From the NCBI RefSeq assembly GCF_018905915.1, contig NZ_CP064782.1, positions 1,550,001 through 1,614,000 on the forward strand: 64,000 bases of DNA, given 5' to 3'. The translations under genes were made by a program, and so were the position numbers. This DNA is from Azospira inquinata. GTDB lineage: Bacteria; Pseudomonadota; Gammaproteobacteria; Burkholderiales; Rhodocyclaceae. The notes below the pieces were generated by a model. It was not told the DNA's origin and made no database searches. It saw only the letters and a program-made list of their open reading frames with translations. Of this stretch, positions 47,030 to 57,557 are shown in pieces. Each line of letters starts with the position of its first letter. Within the stretch, counting starts at the first letter, position 1.

Positions 47030-47893
47030 ATGGCTGGCGGTAAAGAGATCCGCAACAAGATCAAGAGCGTCGAAAACACGCGCAAGATCACCAAGGCCAT
47101 GGAAATGGTGGCCGCTTCCAAGATGCGTAAGGCGCAGGAACGTATGCGTCAGGCGCGTCCTTACGGCGAAAAAATTCGCCGGGTGGCGGCTCACCTGTCC
47201 CACGCCCTGACCGAATATCGGCATCCGTTCCTGAGCAAGCGCGAACCCGTGAAGTCCGTGGGTCTGATTGTCGTTTCGTCCGACAAAGGCCTGTGCGGCG
47301 CGCTGAACTCCAACATCATGCGCACGGTGCTGCACAAGATGAAGGAATGGGAAGACAAAGGCATTCAGTTCCAAACCACGGCCATCGGCAACAAGGGCCT
47401 GGGCTTCCTGCAACGCTCCGGCGCCAAGGTGGTTTCCCAGGTCGTGGGCCTGGGGGATAAGCCCCATCTGGAACGCCTGATCGGGCCGGTGAAGGTGCAG
47501 CTGGATGCCTTCGTGAAGGGCGAAATCGACCAACTGTTCATTGCCTATACCCGGTTTGTGAACACCATGCGTCAGGAAGCGGTAGTGGAACAACTGCTGC
47601 CCCTGTCCGGAGAAGTGGTCGGTTCCGAGTCTTCCCGCTGGGATTACGTCTATGAGCCGGAAGCCAAATCGGTTATCGATGATTTGCTGGTGCGCTACGT
47701 TGAAGCGCTGATTTACCAGTCCGTCGCGGAAAGCATGGCCTCTGAGCAAAGTGCCCGTATGGTCGCAATGAAATCGGCCTCCGATAATGCCAAGAACGTA
47801 ATCGGCGAACTGAAATTGGTCTATAACAAGACCCGTCAGGCCGCGATTACCAAGGAATTGACGGAAATCGTCAGCGGCGCGGCGGCGGTCTAA
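47030..47893 (+). CDS. atpG: ATP synthase subunit gamma
   Basis: A 287-residue central-stalk subunit. It begins [20 protein letters not shown] (20 residues) as part of the rotor helix, has [13 protein letters not shown] near residue 82 and ends with the conserved C-terminal helix [16 protein letters not shown]. It turns inside the alpha-beta hexamer. Confidence 0.99.
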   Translation: MAGGKEIRNKIKSVENTRKITKAMEMVAASKMRKAQERMRQARPYGEKIRRVAAHLSHALTEYRHPFLSKREPVKSVGLIVVSSDKGLCGALNSNIMRTVLHKMKEWEDKGIQFQTTAIGNKGLGFLQRSGAKVVSQVVGLGDKPHLERLIGPVKVQLDAFVKGEIDQLFIAYTRFVNTMRQEAVVEQLLPLSGEVVGSESSRWDYVYEPEAKSVIDDLLVRYVEALIYQSVAESMASEQSARMVAMKSASDNAKNVIGELKLVYNKTRQAAITKELTEIVSGAAAV

Positions 47894-47906
47894 CAGGTTT
47901 CAATAG

Positions 47907-49346
<1,440 letters not shown>

Positions 49347-49400
49347 TCAACCGGTTGCCGCGCCCTTCCGGGTGCGGCGTACCAGAGGGGAACCCCTAAC

Positions 49401-49823
49401 ATGGCATTAAGAGTACATGTGGACGTGGTCAGTGCCGAAGAATCCATCTTCTCCGGCGAGGCCGAATACGTGGTGCTTCCGGGCGAAGCCGGCGAGCTGG
49501 GCATCTGGCCGCGGCATACCCCCCTGCTCTCCCGTATTAAGCCTGGTACGGTGCGCATCAAAATGCCGGACGACGATTTCGAAATGATCTACGTCTCCGG
49601 TGGCATGCTGGAGGTGCAACCGCACTTGGTCACCGTTCTGGCCGATACCGCCATCCGCGGTAACGATCTGGACGAAGCCAAGGCCATGGAAGCCAAGAAA
49701 GCCGCCGAGGAGGCCTTGCAAAACAAGACCGCCAAGCTGGATTTGGCCCAGGCCGAAGCCGAACTGGCCGAAGCCGTGGCCCAACTGGCCACCATCGAGA
49801 AGCTGCGCAAGCGTCGCCACTAA
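49401..49823 (+). CDS. atpC: ATP synthase subunit epsilon
   Basis: A 140-residue protein: an N-terminal beta sandwich with the block [19 protein letters not shown] (about residues 31-49), then a C-terminal helical hairpin rich in Ala, Glu and Lys. It couples and inhibits F1. It is the last gene of the operon, before a strong terminator. Confidence 0.97.
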   Translation: MALRVHVDVVSAEESIFSGEAEYVVLPGEAGELGIWPRHTPLLSRIKPGTVRIKMPDDDFEMIYVSGGMLEVQPHLVTVLADTAIRGNDLDEAKAMEAKKAAEEALQNKTAKLDLAQAEAELAEAVAQLATIEKLRKRRH

Positions 49824-49839
49824 GCACGCCGGTGCAATC

Positions 49840-49871
49840 AAAAAAAGGCAGCCCAAAAGGCTGCCTTTTTT
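49840..49871. terminator. Terminator of the atp operon
   Basis: The stem GGCAGCC/GGCTGCC with a CAAAA-type loop is bordered by seven A and six T residues, 17 bases past the atpC stop. It also faces the ubiJ gene on the other strand. Confidence 0.93.
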
Positions 49872-50017
49872 ATTGCCTGAATGGCAATGGGCGGACTTTA
49901 CCCCAGAAGAAATTGGCTCCGAAAGGGGGCTGCTCTTCCGTAAAAGGGTGAAGAACTCGACCCTAGGAGCAGGGGAGCAGGGGAGGCCAGGGCCCCTTCG
50001 CCTAACGATAACGGGGG

Positions 50018-50605
50018 TCAGGCGCCCCGACGCCGGGCTTCCAGGGCGCCCAGCCGCCCTTCTAGACGATCCGCTTCTTTCGCCGTTTCCTGGATTTCCA
50101 GCCCCAGCCGTTCCGCTGCGGCCCGGTCGGCCAGATAGGGGGAATCGTCCTGGAGGTATTCGGCCACATTTAGGCCCAGGCGTTGCCAGGTGTCCTTTTG
50201 CCAGGCCCAGAGGCGGTTGCCCGTGGTCACCAAACGGTGGGCCGCCAGGTCGCCGATACGGGTTGCCAACTCCCCTTCCACATCCCAATGGAGGTTACGC
50301 AGCACCTGCCCCAGGGCTTCTGCCAGATCCGCCGGGCCTTCCAGGTGGGCCCGGGCGAAGAGGCTTTCCGGCCCGGCCAGGAGTTCCCAGGGGGCGGGCA
50401 GGGGCAGGCGGATGGTCACATCCGTTTGGCCATCATCTTCCAGGGGCTCCAGCAGACCGCTGGCCCCCAGCTGGGCTCGGAGTAAGGGCAAGCCCCCTAG
50501 GGAAATGGCCAGACTGCGCCCGGCAAAGCCGCGAAACCGGCCCCGGGCCCAGGTTTCCTGGCGCAGGAGGTGGTTGAGAAAGCTCAGGGAAAGACGGGGA
50601 ATCAC
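50018..50605 (-). CDS. ubiJ: Ubiquinone biosynthesis accessory factor UbiJ (SCP2 domain)
   Basis: A 195-residue protein with an N-terminal SCP2-like lipid-binding domain (about residues 5-110), followed by a C-terminal charged helix rich in Glu, Arg and Ala (about 150-190), the layout of UbiJ. It holds ubiquinone intermediates for the Ubi complex together with UbiK. It lies in a minus-strand group with a Tim44-domain gene and ubiE, whose product acts in the same pathway. It starts with GTG, preceded by GGAG. Confidence 0.82.
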   Translation of the reverse strand: MIPRLSLSFLNHLLRQETWARGRFRGFAGRSLAISLGGLPLLRAQLGASGLLEPLEDDGQTDVTIRLPLPAPWELLAGPESLFARAHLEGPADLAEALGQVLRNLHWDVEGELATRIGDLAAHRLVTTGNRLWAWQKDTWQRLGLNVAEYLQDDSPYLADRAAAERLGLEIQETAKEADRLEGRLGALEARRRGA

Positions 50606-50626
50606 GCCAGGCTCCGCAGGGGGAAT

Positions 50627-51553
50627 TCAGGACAGTTGCTGGATGCCGGCCACGGTCCAGCCCCGGCTGCCATCCGTGGGTTTCACCAGGTTCCAGACTT
50701 CGTCGAAGGGGTTAGCCGGGCCATTGGCTTCTTCCCGGACCAGTCCGTGGAAGCGCACGCTGGCAATGTAGCGTTGGTTTTCCGTGACCACTTCCAGGAG
50801 ATTGGCCTCCAGCTGCACCACCTCCGTAACCTGGGGCGTCTTCCCCCGTTCGGCCAGTTGCAGCTTTACCTCGGCAAACATTTCGGGAGCCAGGAATTCC
50901 CGCAGATCATTTTCATCCCCCGCATCATTGGCGGCCTGGAGGCGGATGAAGTTGAGCTTGGCGATGCGTAGAAATTCTTCCCCGTTAAAGCCTTCGGGCA
51001 GGGCGGGAGCGGCTACCGGCGTGGTGGGCGCAGGGGTACTGCCTCCATAGTTGCCCTGAATAGGGGGCATTTCTCCGTTAAAAGGGGGCTGAACCGGAGG
51101 CATAGGCTGGAGATGGGGGCCGCCCACGCCGGAATAATGGAGGGGCTCCTCGGGCCGTGGGGCAGGGGCGGTACGGCGCAGCAGGCGCAGTACCAAGCTG
51201 AAGACCACCATGACTGCCACGATAGTCAGCAGAGTGCCCAGGAGGCCGCTCAAACCGCTTCCACCGCCCGCCAGCAGGGCGCCCAGGCCCAGACCGGCAG
51301 CGAGACCGGCCAGGGGGCCCGCCCAGCTGCGTTTGGGTTGGGCCGGCGTGGGGGTGGAAGGCTGGGGCGCGTTGGGGCTGGCCGCCTGACGGGGCTGGCC
51401 GATGGGGGACTGGGGCGCGGCGTAACGCTGACCGATGGCTTCCCGCTGCATACCGCTATTGCGGGCGCCGCCCAGGCGCCGGGCATCCGCGTCCTGAACC
51501 AGAAGGCCGAGCCCCAGGAGCAGGGCGCACAGGGAGAGGAGGGTACGTCGCAT
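50627..51553 (-). CDS. Exported Tim44-like domain protein
   Basis: A 308-residue protein with an N-terminal signal peptide (about residues 1-24), a Pro/Gln/Ala-rich stretch (about 40-80), a Gly/Leu-rich hydrophobic helix (about 82-130) and a C-terminal Tim44-like domain (about 190-308), with EEFLRIAKLNFIRLQAAND near its start. Bacterial relatives are often found by ubiquinone genes, but the role is not known. AAGGAG precedes the ATG at MRRTLLS. Confidence 0.8.
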   Translation of the reverse strand: MRRTLLSLCALLLGLGLLVQDADARRLGGARNSGMQREAIGQRYAAPQSPIGQPRQAASPNAPQPSTPTPAQPKRSWAGPLAGLAAGLGLGALLAGGGSGLSGLLGTLLTIVAVMVVFSLVLRLLRRTAPAPRPEEPLHYSGVGGPHLQPMPPVQPPFNGEMPPIQGNYGGSTPAPTTPVAAPALPEGFNGEEFLRIAKLNFIRLQAANDAGDENDLREFLAPEMFAEVKLQLAERGKTPQVTEVVQLEANLLEVVTENQRYIASVRFHGLVREEANGPANPFDEVWNLVKPTDGSRGWTVAGIQQLS

Positions 51554-51563
51554 AGGGCGCTCC

Positions 51564-52298
51564 TTAAAACTTGTAACCCCGGTGCAGTGCCACCACACCC
51601 AGGGTGAGATTGAAATATTCCACTCTTTCCAGACCCACTTTTTCCATCATGGATTTAAGGGTTTCCTGATCCGGGTGCATGCGGATGGATTCGGCCAGAT
51701 AGCGGTAGCTGTCTTCATCCTGCACCACCAGCTTGCCCATGCGGGGAATGACCTGGAAGGAATAGAAGTCGTAAATGGGGGCCAGGGGCGCCCAGATCCG
51801 GGAAAATTCCAGCACCAGGAGGCGGCCGCCCGGCTTCAACACCCGGCGCATTTCCGCCAGGGCCTGATCCTTATGGGTCATGTTGCGCAGACCGAAGGCC
51901 ACGGTGACCAGGTCGAAGTAATTGTCCGGGAAGGGCAGCTTTTCCGCGTCGCACTGGGCTACGGGCAGCACATAACCTTTGTCGCAGAGCCGGTCCCGGC
52001 CCCGGGTGAGCATGGCGTTATTGATGTCGGTGAGCCAGACCTGGCCCGATTTGCCCACCCGCTTGGCGAAGGCCAGGGACAAATCCCCCGTGCCCCCGGC
52101 CACGTCCAGTACCCGGAAACCTTCCCGCACACCGCTCTGGGCGATGGTAAAAGCTTTCCAAATGCGGTGCAGGCCGCCGGACATCAGGTCGTTCATGACG
52201 TCGTAGCGCTGGGCTACGGAAGAAAACACGTCGGCCACCTTTTGGGCCTTTGCTTCTTCGGCGACCTGTTGAAAGCCAAAATGTGTTTGTTCGCCCAT
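51564..52298 (-). CDS. ubiE: Ubiquinone/menaquinone C-methyltransferase UbiE
   Basis: A 244-residue class I methyltransferase. The N-terminal THFGFQQV and [19 protein letters not shown] blocks, motif [18 protein letters not shown] (about residues 64-80) and the C-terminal [12 protein letters not shown] are characteristic of UbiE. It adds the ring methyl in ubiquinone (and in menaquinone where made). The start at MGEQTHF fits the family; an ATG four codons upstream is an alternative. It follows the DUF971 gene by 11 bases. Confidence 0.96.
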   Translation of the reverse strand: MGEQTHFGFQQVAEEAKAQKVADVFSSVAQRYDVMNDLMSGGLHRIWKAFTIAQSGVREGFRVLDVAGGTGDLSLAFAKRVGKSGQVWLTDINNAMLTRGRDRLCDKGYVLPVAQCDAEKLPFPDNYFDLVTVAFGLRNMTHKDQALAEMRRVLKPGGRLLVLEFSRIWAPLAPIYDFYSFQVIPRMGKLVVQDEDSYRYLAESIRMHPDQETLKSMMEKVGLERVEYFNLTLGVVALHRGYKF

Positions 52299-52309
52299 GG
52301 CGGATTCCA

Positions 52310-52735
52310 TCAATGATGATGCCCACAGCCGCCCGGAGCGGGGCTGGCGGGAGCGGTGTTATCGGGATCGCGGGAAAGGCCGGCGGCCTCCAGCTGGCTC
52401 AGGTACTGCTGCCATAAGGTCTCCTGGCGTTGCCCCAGATCATAGAGACAGTCCCAGGAGTAGAGGCCGCTGTCGTGGCCGTCGGAAAAGACCAGCTTGA
52501 TGGCGTAGTTGCCCACACCCTCCACCCGCTCCACGGTGACTTCCCGCTTGCCTGCCTGGATTTTTTCCTGCCCGGGGGCATGGCCCCGGACTTCGGCGGA
52601 AGGGGAGAAAACCCGGAGAAACTCGTAGGGCAGGAGAAACTGGGTCCCGTTGTCGAAGTGAATTTCCAGCTGACGGGATTTCTGGTGCGCCTTGATCTCG
52701 GTGGGAATGGGGGTGTCTTTGGTCAGCCCGGCCAT
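52310..52735 (-). CDS. DUF971 (gamma-butyrobetaine hydroxylase N-domain-like) protein
   Basis: A 141-residue protein with the DUF971 fold: a small all-beta domain with [18 protein letters not shown] at the start and a [24 protein letters not shown] block (short: [12 protein letters not shown]) near residue 85. The C-terminal tail is rich in His, Gly and Pro and ends HHH, which may bind metal. It precedes ubiE in the same transcript, a common pairing in proteobacteria. Function is not known; a link to Fe-S proteins has been suggested for relatives. Confidence 0.83.
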   Translation of the reverse strand: MAGLTKDTPIPTEIKAHQKSRQLEIHFDNGTQFLLPYEFLRVFSPSAEVRGHAPGQEKIQAGKREVTVERVEGVGNYAIKLVFSDGHDSGLYSWDCLYDLGQRQETLWQQYLSQLEAAGLSRDPDNTAPASPAPGGCGHHH

Positions 52736-52820
52736 GGCCGTCAATCCTCGCGAAAGAACGCGCTATCATAGCGCAGAAGGCGTTCAGCCGGGAGTTTCGG
52801 GGGCTGGCGGGGGGCCTGGA

Positions 52821-52838
52821 ATGTCATCTAATTGTCAC
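52821..52838 (+). promoter_or_regulatory. Pho box of phoB-phoR
   Basis: ATGTCAT (52821-52827) and TTGTCAC (52832-52838), spaced 11 bases start to start with an AT-rich spacer CTAA, closely resemble the PhoB-binding direct repeat. They lie 75 bases before the phoB ATG. This indicates that PhoB activates its own operon. Confidence 0.8.
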
Positions 52839-52895
52839 CTGACTGCAATACACTGAGCCTGAAAAATCATTATTCATCGGGAGTCGGGTTTAGCC

Positions 52896-53588
52896 ATGGC
52901 AGCCAACATTCTTGTGGTGGAAGACGAACCGGCCATTCAAGAGCTGATTACGGCCAATCTCCAACATGCGGGCCACTGCGTTTTGCGGGCCCTGGATGCG
53001 GAGGAGGCGGAACGGCGGGTGCGGGAAGTCTTGCCGGACGTGATTTTGCTGGATTGGATGCTGCCCGGCATGTCCGGCCTCCAGCTGGCCCGCCGCCTGC
53101 GAAGCGATGACCGGACCCGGGATGTGCCCATTATCATGCTCACCGCCCGGAGCGACGAGCAGGACAAAATCGCCGGCCTGGATTCGGGGGCCGATGACTA
53201 CATTACCAAACCCTTTTCCCCCCGGGAGTTGCAGGCCCGGATCAAGGCCGTGCTGCGTCGCCGGGCGCCCCAGATGACGGAGGATCCGGTGGATGTGGAG
53301 GGGCTGCGCCTGGACCCGGTGACCCACCGGGTCACGGGCAACGGGCAACTGCTGGACCTGGGGCCCACGGAATTCCGCCTGCTGCACTTTTTCATGACCC
53401 ACCCGGAACGGGTCCATAGCCGTCCCCAATTGCTGGATCAGGTCTGGGGCGACCATGTGTTTGTGGAGGAGCGCACGGTGGATGTCCATATCCGGCGCCT
53501 GCGCAGCGCCCTGGAGGATACGGGTCACCACCGCCTGATCCAGACTGTGCGGGGCAGCGGCTACCGATTTTCCTCCCAGGCCGAGTGA
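52896..53588 (+). CDS. phoB: Phosphate regulon response regulator PhoB
   Basis: A 230-residue OmpR/PhoB-type regulator. The receiver domain has the acidic pair ED at residues 9-10, phospho-acceptor Asp53 (LLDWMLPG, same number as in E. coli) and Lys near 105 (DDYITKPF). The winged-helix DNA-binding domain (about 130-228) carries VDVHIRRLRSAL. It is followed by phoR after 9 bases. A Pho box lies upstream, and another in front of the phosphoesterase gene at 12 kb. Confidence 0.96.
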   Translation: MAANILVVEDEPAIQELITANLQHAGHCVLRALDAEEAERRVREVLPDVILLDWMLPGMSGLQLARRLRSDDRTRDVPIIMLTARSDEQDKIAGLDSGADDYITKPFSPRELQARIKAVLRRRAPQMTEDPVDVEGLRLDPVTHRVTGNGQLLDLGPTEFRLLHFFMTHPERVHSRPQLLDQVWGDHVFVEERTVDVHIRRLRSALEDTGHHRLIQTVRGSGYRFSSQAE

Positions 53589-53597
53589 GTTCATCCC

Positions 53598-54902
53598 ATG
53601 ATGCTGGCGTGGTGGGGAACTTGGCTGAGTCTGGCGTTTGTTTTTATTTCCGGTTTGATTCTGGGCCTCTGGCTCGGGCCTTGGTGGGCCTGGGGCCTGG
53701 GGCTGGCGGCCCTGCTGGCCATGGCGGGCTGGCAGATGTGGTTTGTGAACCGGCTGTTGAAATGGCTCAAAGGCCCCATGGATGCCCGGGTGCCCCGGGC
53801 CTGGGGCGTCTGGGATCTGGTCTTCGCCGGGCTGCACCGCCGGGTGCGGGTGCGCATGGAGCAGCAGCAGATGCTCCAGGAGGCCCTGGAACGCCTGCGT
53901 CGGGCCGGGGAAGCCCTGCCCGACGGGGTCATCACCTTCAACCGCTTTCGCCAGATTGACGGCATCAATGCCCGGGCGGCCCTTCATTTCGGCCTCAACC
54001 CCATGGTGGATAAGGGCCAGCCCCTCACCAACCTGATCCGCCAGCCCGAGTTCGTGGCCTATCTGGAAGCGGGGTATTACGACGAGCCCCTGACCCTGCA
54101 CAACGACCGGGTGCCCGGTCAGACCCTGCAGGTTCAACTGGTGCCCTACGGGGAAGGCCAGACCCTGCTCCTGTCCCGGGATATCAGCCAGCTGGAAAAG
54201 CTGGAAACCATGCGCCGGGATTTTGTCGCCAACGTATCCCACGAACTGAAGACCCCCCTGACGGTGGTGAACGGCTTCGTGGAAATGCTGGTGGATGACT
54301 ACGGCGCCCATTCCCCGGAAGAAGCGGTCCATTACCTGCGCTTGGTGCAGGATCAGGCGACCCGGATGCAGCACTTGATCGAAGACCTGCTCACCCTGTC
54401 CGCCCTGGAAACGGGGGGCTCGGCCCCTACGGAGGAGCGGGTGGCGGTGGCTCCTCTGCTGGAGGCCATCCTGGCGGAAACCCGGGCCCTTTCCGCTGGC
54501 AGCCACGAAATCAGCCTGGATTGTCACGGCCCGGCCATTCTGCTGGGCAACGGGCCGGAATTACGCAGCGCCTTCGGCAATCTGGCCTTCAACGCCGTGC
54601 GCTACACCCCGGCGGGGGGCCGGGTGGAAATCAGCTGGCAGAGCGACAGCAACGGGGGCGGGGTGTACAGCGTGACGGACACGGGGATCGGCATCGCGCC
54701 CCAACATCTGCCTCGGCTGACCGAGCGCTTTTACCGGGTGGACCGGAGCCGTTCCCGGGAAACCGGAGGCACGGGGCTGGGGCTGGCCATTGTCAAACAC
54801 GTGCTGACCCGCCACCAAGCCCGGCTGGAGATCACCAGCGAATCGGGCAAGGGCAGCCGCTTTAGCGTCCGCTTTCTCCCTTCCCGGGTGGCGGAAGAAT
54901 AG
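53598..54902 (+). CDS. phoR: Phosphate regulon sensor histidine kinase PhoR
   Basis: A 434-residue membrane kinase. Two close hydrophobic helices lie at about residues 5-45, a PAS-like region follows (about 95-195), the phospho-acceptor is His near 215 in VANVSHELKTPLTVV, and the ATPase domain has N (FNAVRYTP), G1 (VTDTGIGIAP) and G2 (GTGLGLAI) boxes. It lacks a large periplasmic domain, as PhoR usually does, and takes its signal through the Pst transporter and PhoU, which are not in this window. Confidence 0.95.
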   Translation: MMLAWWGTWLSLAFVFISGLILGLWLGPWWAWGLGLAALLAMAGWQMWFVNRLLKWLKGPMDARVPRAWGVWDLVFAGLHRRVRVRMEQQQMLQEALERLRRAGEALPDGVITFNRFRQIDGINARAALHFGLNPMVDKGQPLTNLIRQPEFVAYLEAGYYDEPLTLHNDRVPGQTLQVQLVPYGEGQTLLLSRDISQLEKLETMRRDFVANVSHELKTPLTVVNGFVEMLVDDYGAHSPEEAVHYLRLVQDQATRMQHLIEDLLTLSALETGGSAPTEERVAVAPLLEAILAETRALSAGSHEISLDCHGPAILLGNGPELRSAFGNLAFNAVRYTPAGGRVEISWQSDSNGGGVYSVTDTGIGIAPQHLPRLTERFYRVDRSRSRETGGTGLGLAIVKHVLTRHQARLEITSESGKGSRFSVRFLPSRVAEE

Positions 54903-54938
54903 ACGGCTCTTCCCTGGCGGGCGCAGTGGGGTGGGGGC

Positions 54939-55364
54939 CTAGGCTTCCAGCGCCTGGCGGATGGCGGCCCCCAGGGCAGCGTCATCCGGTGCCCGGGGCG
55001 GTTGGGCTTCGGTTTGGGTTTGGGGCCCCCAGATGGAATTGGGGAAATGGGGGTCGCTGCGGCGCCGGGGAATGATGTGCCAGTGCAGGTGGGGCACCAT
55101 GTTGCCCAGGCTGGCCAGATTGATTTTGTCCGGGTCCATCAGCTGGCGCAGGGCCGTTTCCACGGCGCAGAGTACCTTCAGACAGTGGCTGCGCTGGTCG
55201 GGAGACAGATCCGTCAGCTCCGCCACATGGTTTTTCCAGATCAGACGGCAAAAGCCCGGATAGAGGGGATCTTCCACCCGGATAACGCGGCACAGGGCAT
55301 CTTCCCAGAGGATGGCCCGGTTTTCTTCCGCCGTGGGGTGGCAGAGGGGGCAGGAGGGGGACAT
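54939..55364 (-). CDS. HIT-family nucleotide hydrolase/transferase
   Basis: A 141-residue protein with CPLC near the N-terminus (a likely zinc site) and the histidine triad in PHLHWHIIPR near residue 97. HIT proteins cleave or transfer nucleotides through a His-AMP intermediate. Betaproteobacterial relatives are uncharacterised. Its end lies 36 bases from phoR, tail to tail. The ATG at MSPSCPL is chosen because it gives the typical length. Confidence 0.9.
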   Translation of the reverse strand: MSPSCPLCHPTAEENRAILWEDALCRVIRVEDPLYPGFCRLIWKNHVAELTDLSPDQRSHCLKVLCAVETALRQLMDPDKINLASLGNMVPHLHWHIIPRRRSDPHFPNSIWGPQTQTEAQPPRAPDDAALGAAIRQALEA

Positions 55365-55419
55365 GGGCGGCTTTCCGAAAATCAGTGGGCCGCCAGTGTA
55401 AGCCGCCCCGCTGTCCCCG

Positions 55420-56985
55420 TCATGCCTGGCAGGCCACCAGATCGAAGTCGTAGCCGTCCAGCAGCACCCGCTCCAGATGGCAGCGCAGATTGGGCTGGGG
55501 GCCCAGTTCCACCGGCCGCTGCAACTGGAACCAGCCCCGGGGCAGCACCAGCTCCGGAACGGGGGAAGCGCTGTGGGGCGGGCGCAGGGCAAAGGCCAGC
55601 ACCACCGGGTGGGTGGCGGCCACCCCGCCGGTGCTGCTGGCCGTAATGCCGCTCACGTCCCCCAGGAAGCGGCGGGCCTTGATGACCACGCCCCCATCCT
55701 CGGTCTGCATCAGGCTGGAGACCCGGCACAGCCACCAGGAAGACAGGCCGGGCTGGCGCACCGCCAGGAGCTGACCCAGGGCGATTTTGCCTTCACCGCG
55801 GGCCCGGTAGAGGCGGAAGGCCTGGGCGGTGGCTTCCAGCAGGGACCAGTTTTCCCCGGGAAAGCGCTGGCTGAGCTGATCCTGCAAATTGGTTTGGCCT
55901 GCTCCCGGCTCCTCTCCAAAGATGAAGACCCGGTCCGCATCCTGGCGGGAGAAGTTTTCGTAACGGCTGGCGGGCAGCAGTTCCCGGCCCGTGAGGCGGA
56001 CATGGATAGCCTCGAAACCCAGCAACACCTCCGCCGTGCCGGCCGGGCTTTTCAGGGAAAAGGGCCGGGCAATGGCGGTGAGGCTCCACGGATATTTCAG
56101 GTGGGTCATCAGCCGGTTGGCGTCCGCCGGGCTGCAATCGTCCCCCAGGAGCAGGGTTTCCGGGCTCAGGCCCTTGGCCAGCCCATGGCGGACCTTGTGC
56201 AGGTGCTTGGCCAGATCGGCGACCTCCAGGGCCCGTACCTGGCTGCCCAACTGGGCCCCGGGCAGCATGGTGCGCACCGGGCAATCGCTGTCCAGATCCA
56301 GAAGAAAGGGCGGGGGGGGCACGGGCACCGGGGTGATATGGGCCAGCTTGGCCATGAGCCGGGCCCAGCGCAGCACCCAGTTCATGTCCCGGGAGGTGAG
56401 ACCATAGGGCTTGGCCAGATCAAAGAGGAGCACCGGCAGATAGCTCCGGGCACAGCTGCGCTTACGGCCCTGGGCGTCCAGATATACGGTTTCCGCCCAG
56501 CCCCGCCGTTCTCCCTCGGCGTAGGCCCGGTTCAAAAGCCGCCAGGCGTCGGCGGGCACCTGACAACGGGCTTTCAGGTATTCCAGGGGCACCATGCCGC
56601 GAAAATAGACAATGCGCTCCAGCACGTGGAGCTGGGTGTCCGGGGCCAGGCCGCCACCGGAACGTTCCGGCAGGCAGTGGCTCCAGGCTTCCCCCCCTGC
56701 CTGCCAGAGGGCCACGATGCGGAGAAACAGGGAGAGCTCGCCGCCGGTGTAGGGCAGGGGTTTGTGGCGCAGGCGGCGGGTGGCGTCTTCCTGGACGAAC
56801 AGCAATTCCGTTTCGCTGTCTTCCAGCAGGGCGATGCGCTCGTCCACCGGCAGGGACCCCAGGGTCAGTTGGGCATAGAAGCGCCCCAAGGCCTCATGGG
56901 TACGGACCGGATCGGTGACCGGTAGGCCGGACAGGGCCGCCCGGGCGGCGGCGCCATCGGCGAACGGACTTAAGGGGGTGCTCAT
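55420..56985 (-). CDS. Conserved protein of unknown function, 521 residues
   Basis: A 521-residue protein without signal peptide or membrane helix. I do not recognise a domain. The N-terminal two-thirds are helix-rich, with Leu and Arg in regular spacing, while the last 100 residues hold beta-type stretches with several Val/Leu pairs. It could act as a cytoplasmic regulatory protein. A perfect CRP-type palindrome lies 45-60 bases upstream, suggesting control by a CRP/Vfr-type activator. GGAGA precedes the ATG. Codon use is that of the core genome. Confidence 0.7.
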   Translation of the reverse strand: MSTPLSPFADGAAARAALSGLPVTDPVRTHEALGRFYAQLTLGSLPVDERIALLEDSETELLFVQEDATRRLRHKPLPYTGGELSLFLRIVALWQAGGEAWSHCLPERSGGGLAPDTQLHVLERIVYFRGMVPLEYLKARCQVPADAWRLLNRAYAEGERRGWAETVYLDAQGRKRSCARSYLPVLLFDLAKPYGLTSRDMNWVLRWARLMAKLAHITPVPVPPPPFLLDLDSDCPVRTMLPGAQLGSQVRALEVADLAKHLHKVRHGLAKGLSPETLLLGDDCSPADANRLMTHLKYPWSLTAIARPFSLKSPAGTAEVLLGFEAIHVRLTGRELLPASRYENFSRQDADRVFIFGEEPGAGQTNLQDQLSQRFPGENWSLLEATAQAFRLYRARGEGKIALGQLLAVRQPGLSSWWLCRVSSLMQTEDGGVVIKARRFLGDVSGITASSTGGVAATHPVVLAFALRPPHSASPVPELVLPRGWFQLQRPVELGPQPNLRCHLERVLLDGYDFDLVACQA

Positions 56986-57029
56986 TGCCCGTCTCCAAAG
57001 AAAAAGCGTTTCAAGCTTTTTGCATAAAG

Positions 57030-57045
57030 TGTGAATTAATTCACA
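57030..57045. promoter_or_regulatory. Perfect CRP-type operator
   Basis: A 16-base perfect palindrome, TGTGAATTAATTCACA, matches the CRP consensus TGTGA-N6-TCACA at all ten fixed positions. It lies upstream of the unknown 521-residue gene (minus strand), with its centre 52 bases before the start codon, in an AT-rich patch. Confidence 0.75.
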
Positions 57046-57082
57046 TTTTGCTGATTGGGGCCTGACTTGCCAAGTCGGGGGC

Positions 57083-57508
57083 TTAGACGCCCAGCAGGTG
57101 GAGGATCAGGTTTCGATGCTGGGGGTGTTGCCGGTGCTCGTAGCAGTATATGCCCTGCCAGGTGCCCAGGGTCAGCCGTCCCGCCAGGAGAGGCAGGCTC
57201 AGGGAGCTTTGGGTGAGGGCGCTGCGGATGTGGGCGGGCATGTCGTCCGGCCCTTCCAGACTGTGCCGGTAGGCCGGGTCCCCGTCCGGGGCCAGGCGGG
57301 CGAAAAAGCTGTCCAGGTCGCGGCGCACGTCAGGATCGGCGTTTTCCTGGATCAGCAGGGAGGCGGAGGTGTGGGGGCAGTAGACGGTGAGCAGGCCTTC
57401 CTGGAAGCCGCTTTCCGCCACAAAACCCGTCACCTCCCGGGTGATGTCGTAAAGGCCCCGGCCCCGGGTGGCCAGGGTCAGGGAGCGGTGTGTCAGGGAT
57501 AGGTCCAT
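57083..57508 (-). CDS. YjbQ family (UPF0047) secondary thiamine-phosphate synthase-like protein
   Basis: A 141-residue protein. Conserved blocks are TVYCPHTSASLLIQENADPDV (short: YCPHTSASLLIQENADP), with the His-Thr-Ser active-site cluster near residue 42, and LGTWQGIYCYEHR near the C-terminus. These define the YjbQ family, several members of which show weak thiamine-phosphate synthase activity. The in-cell role is unclear. The start at MDLSLTH gives the family length; an upstream extension is a continuation of the neighbouring gene in another frame. Confidence 0.9.
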   Translation of the reverse strand: MDLSLTHRSLTLATRGRGLYDITREVTGFVAESGFQEGLLTVYCPHTSASLLIQENADPDVRRDLDSFFARLAPDGDPAYRHSLEGPDDMPAHIRSALTQSSLSLPLLAGRLTLGTWQGIYCYEHRQHPQHRNLILHLLGV

Positions 57509-57527
57509 AGGGGCTGGGGGCGGGGCC

Positions 57528-57552
57528 AAAAAAAAGGGGGGCGATGCCCCCC
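57528..57552 (-). terminator. Terminator of the FAD/Fe-S oxidoreductase gene
   Basis: On the minus strand GGGGGG and CCCCCC form a hairpin with a CATCG loop followed by eight T residues. It begins 5 bases past the stop codon of the oxidoreductase gene. Confidence 0.88.
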
Positions 57553-57557
57553 GGGAT

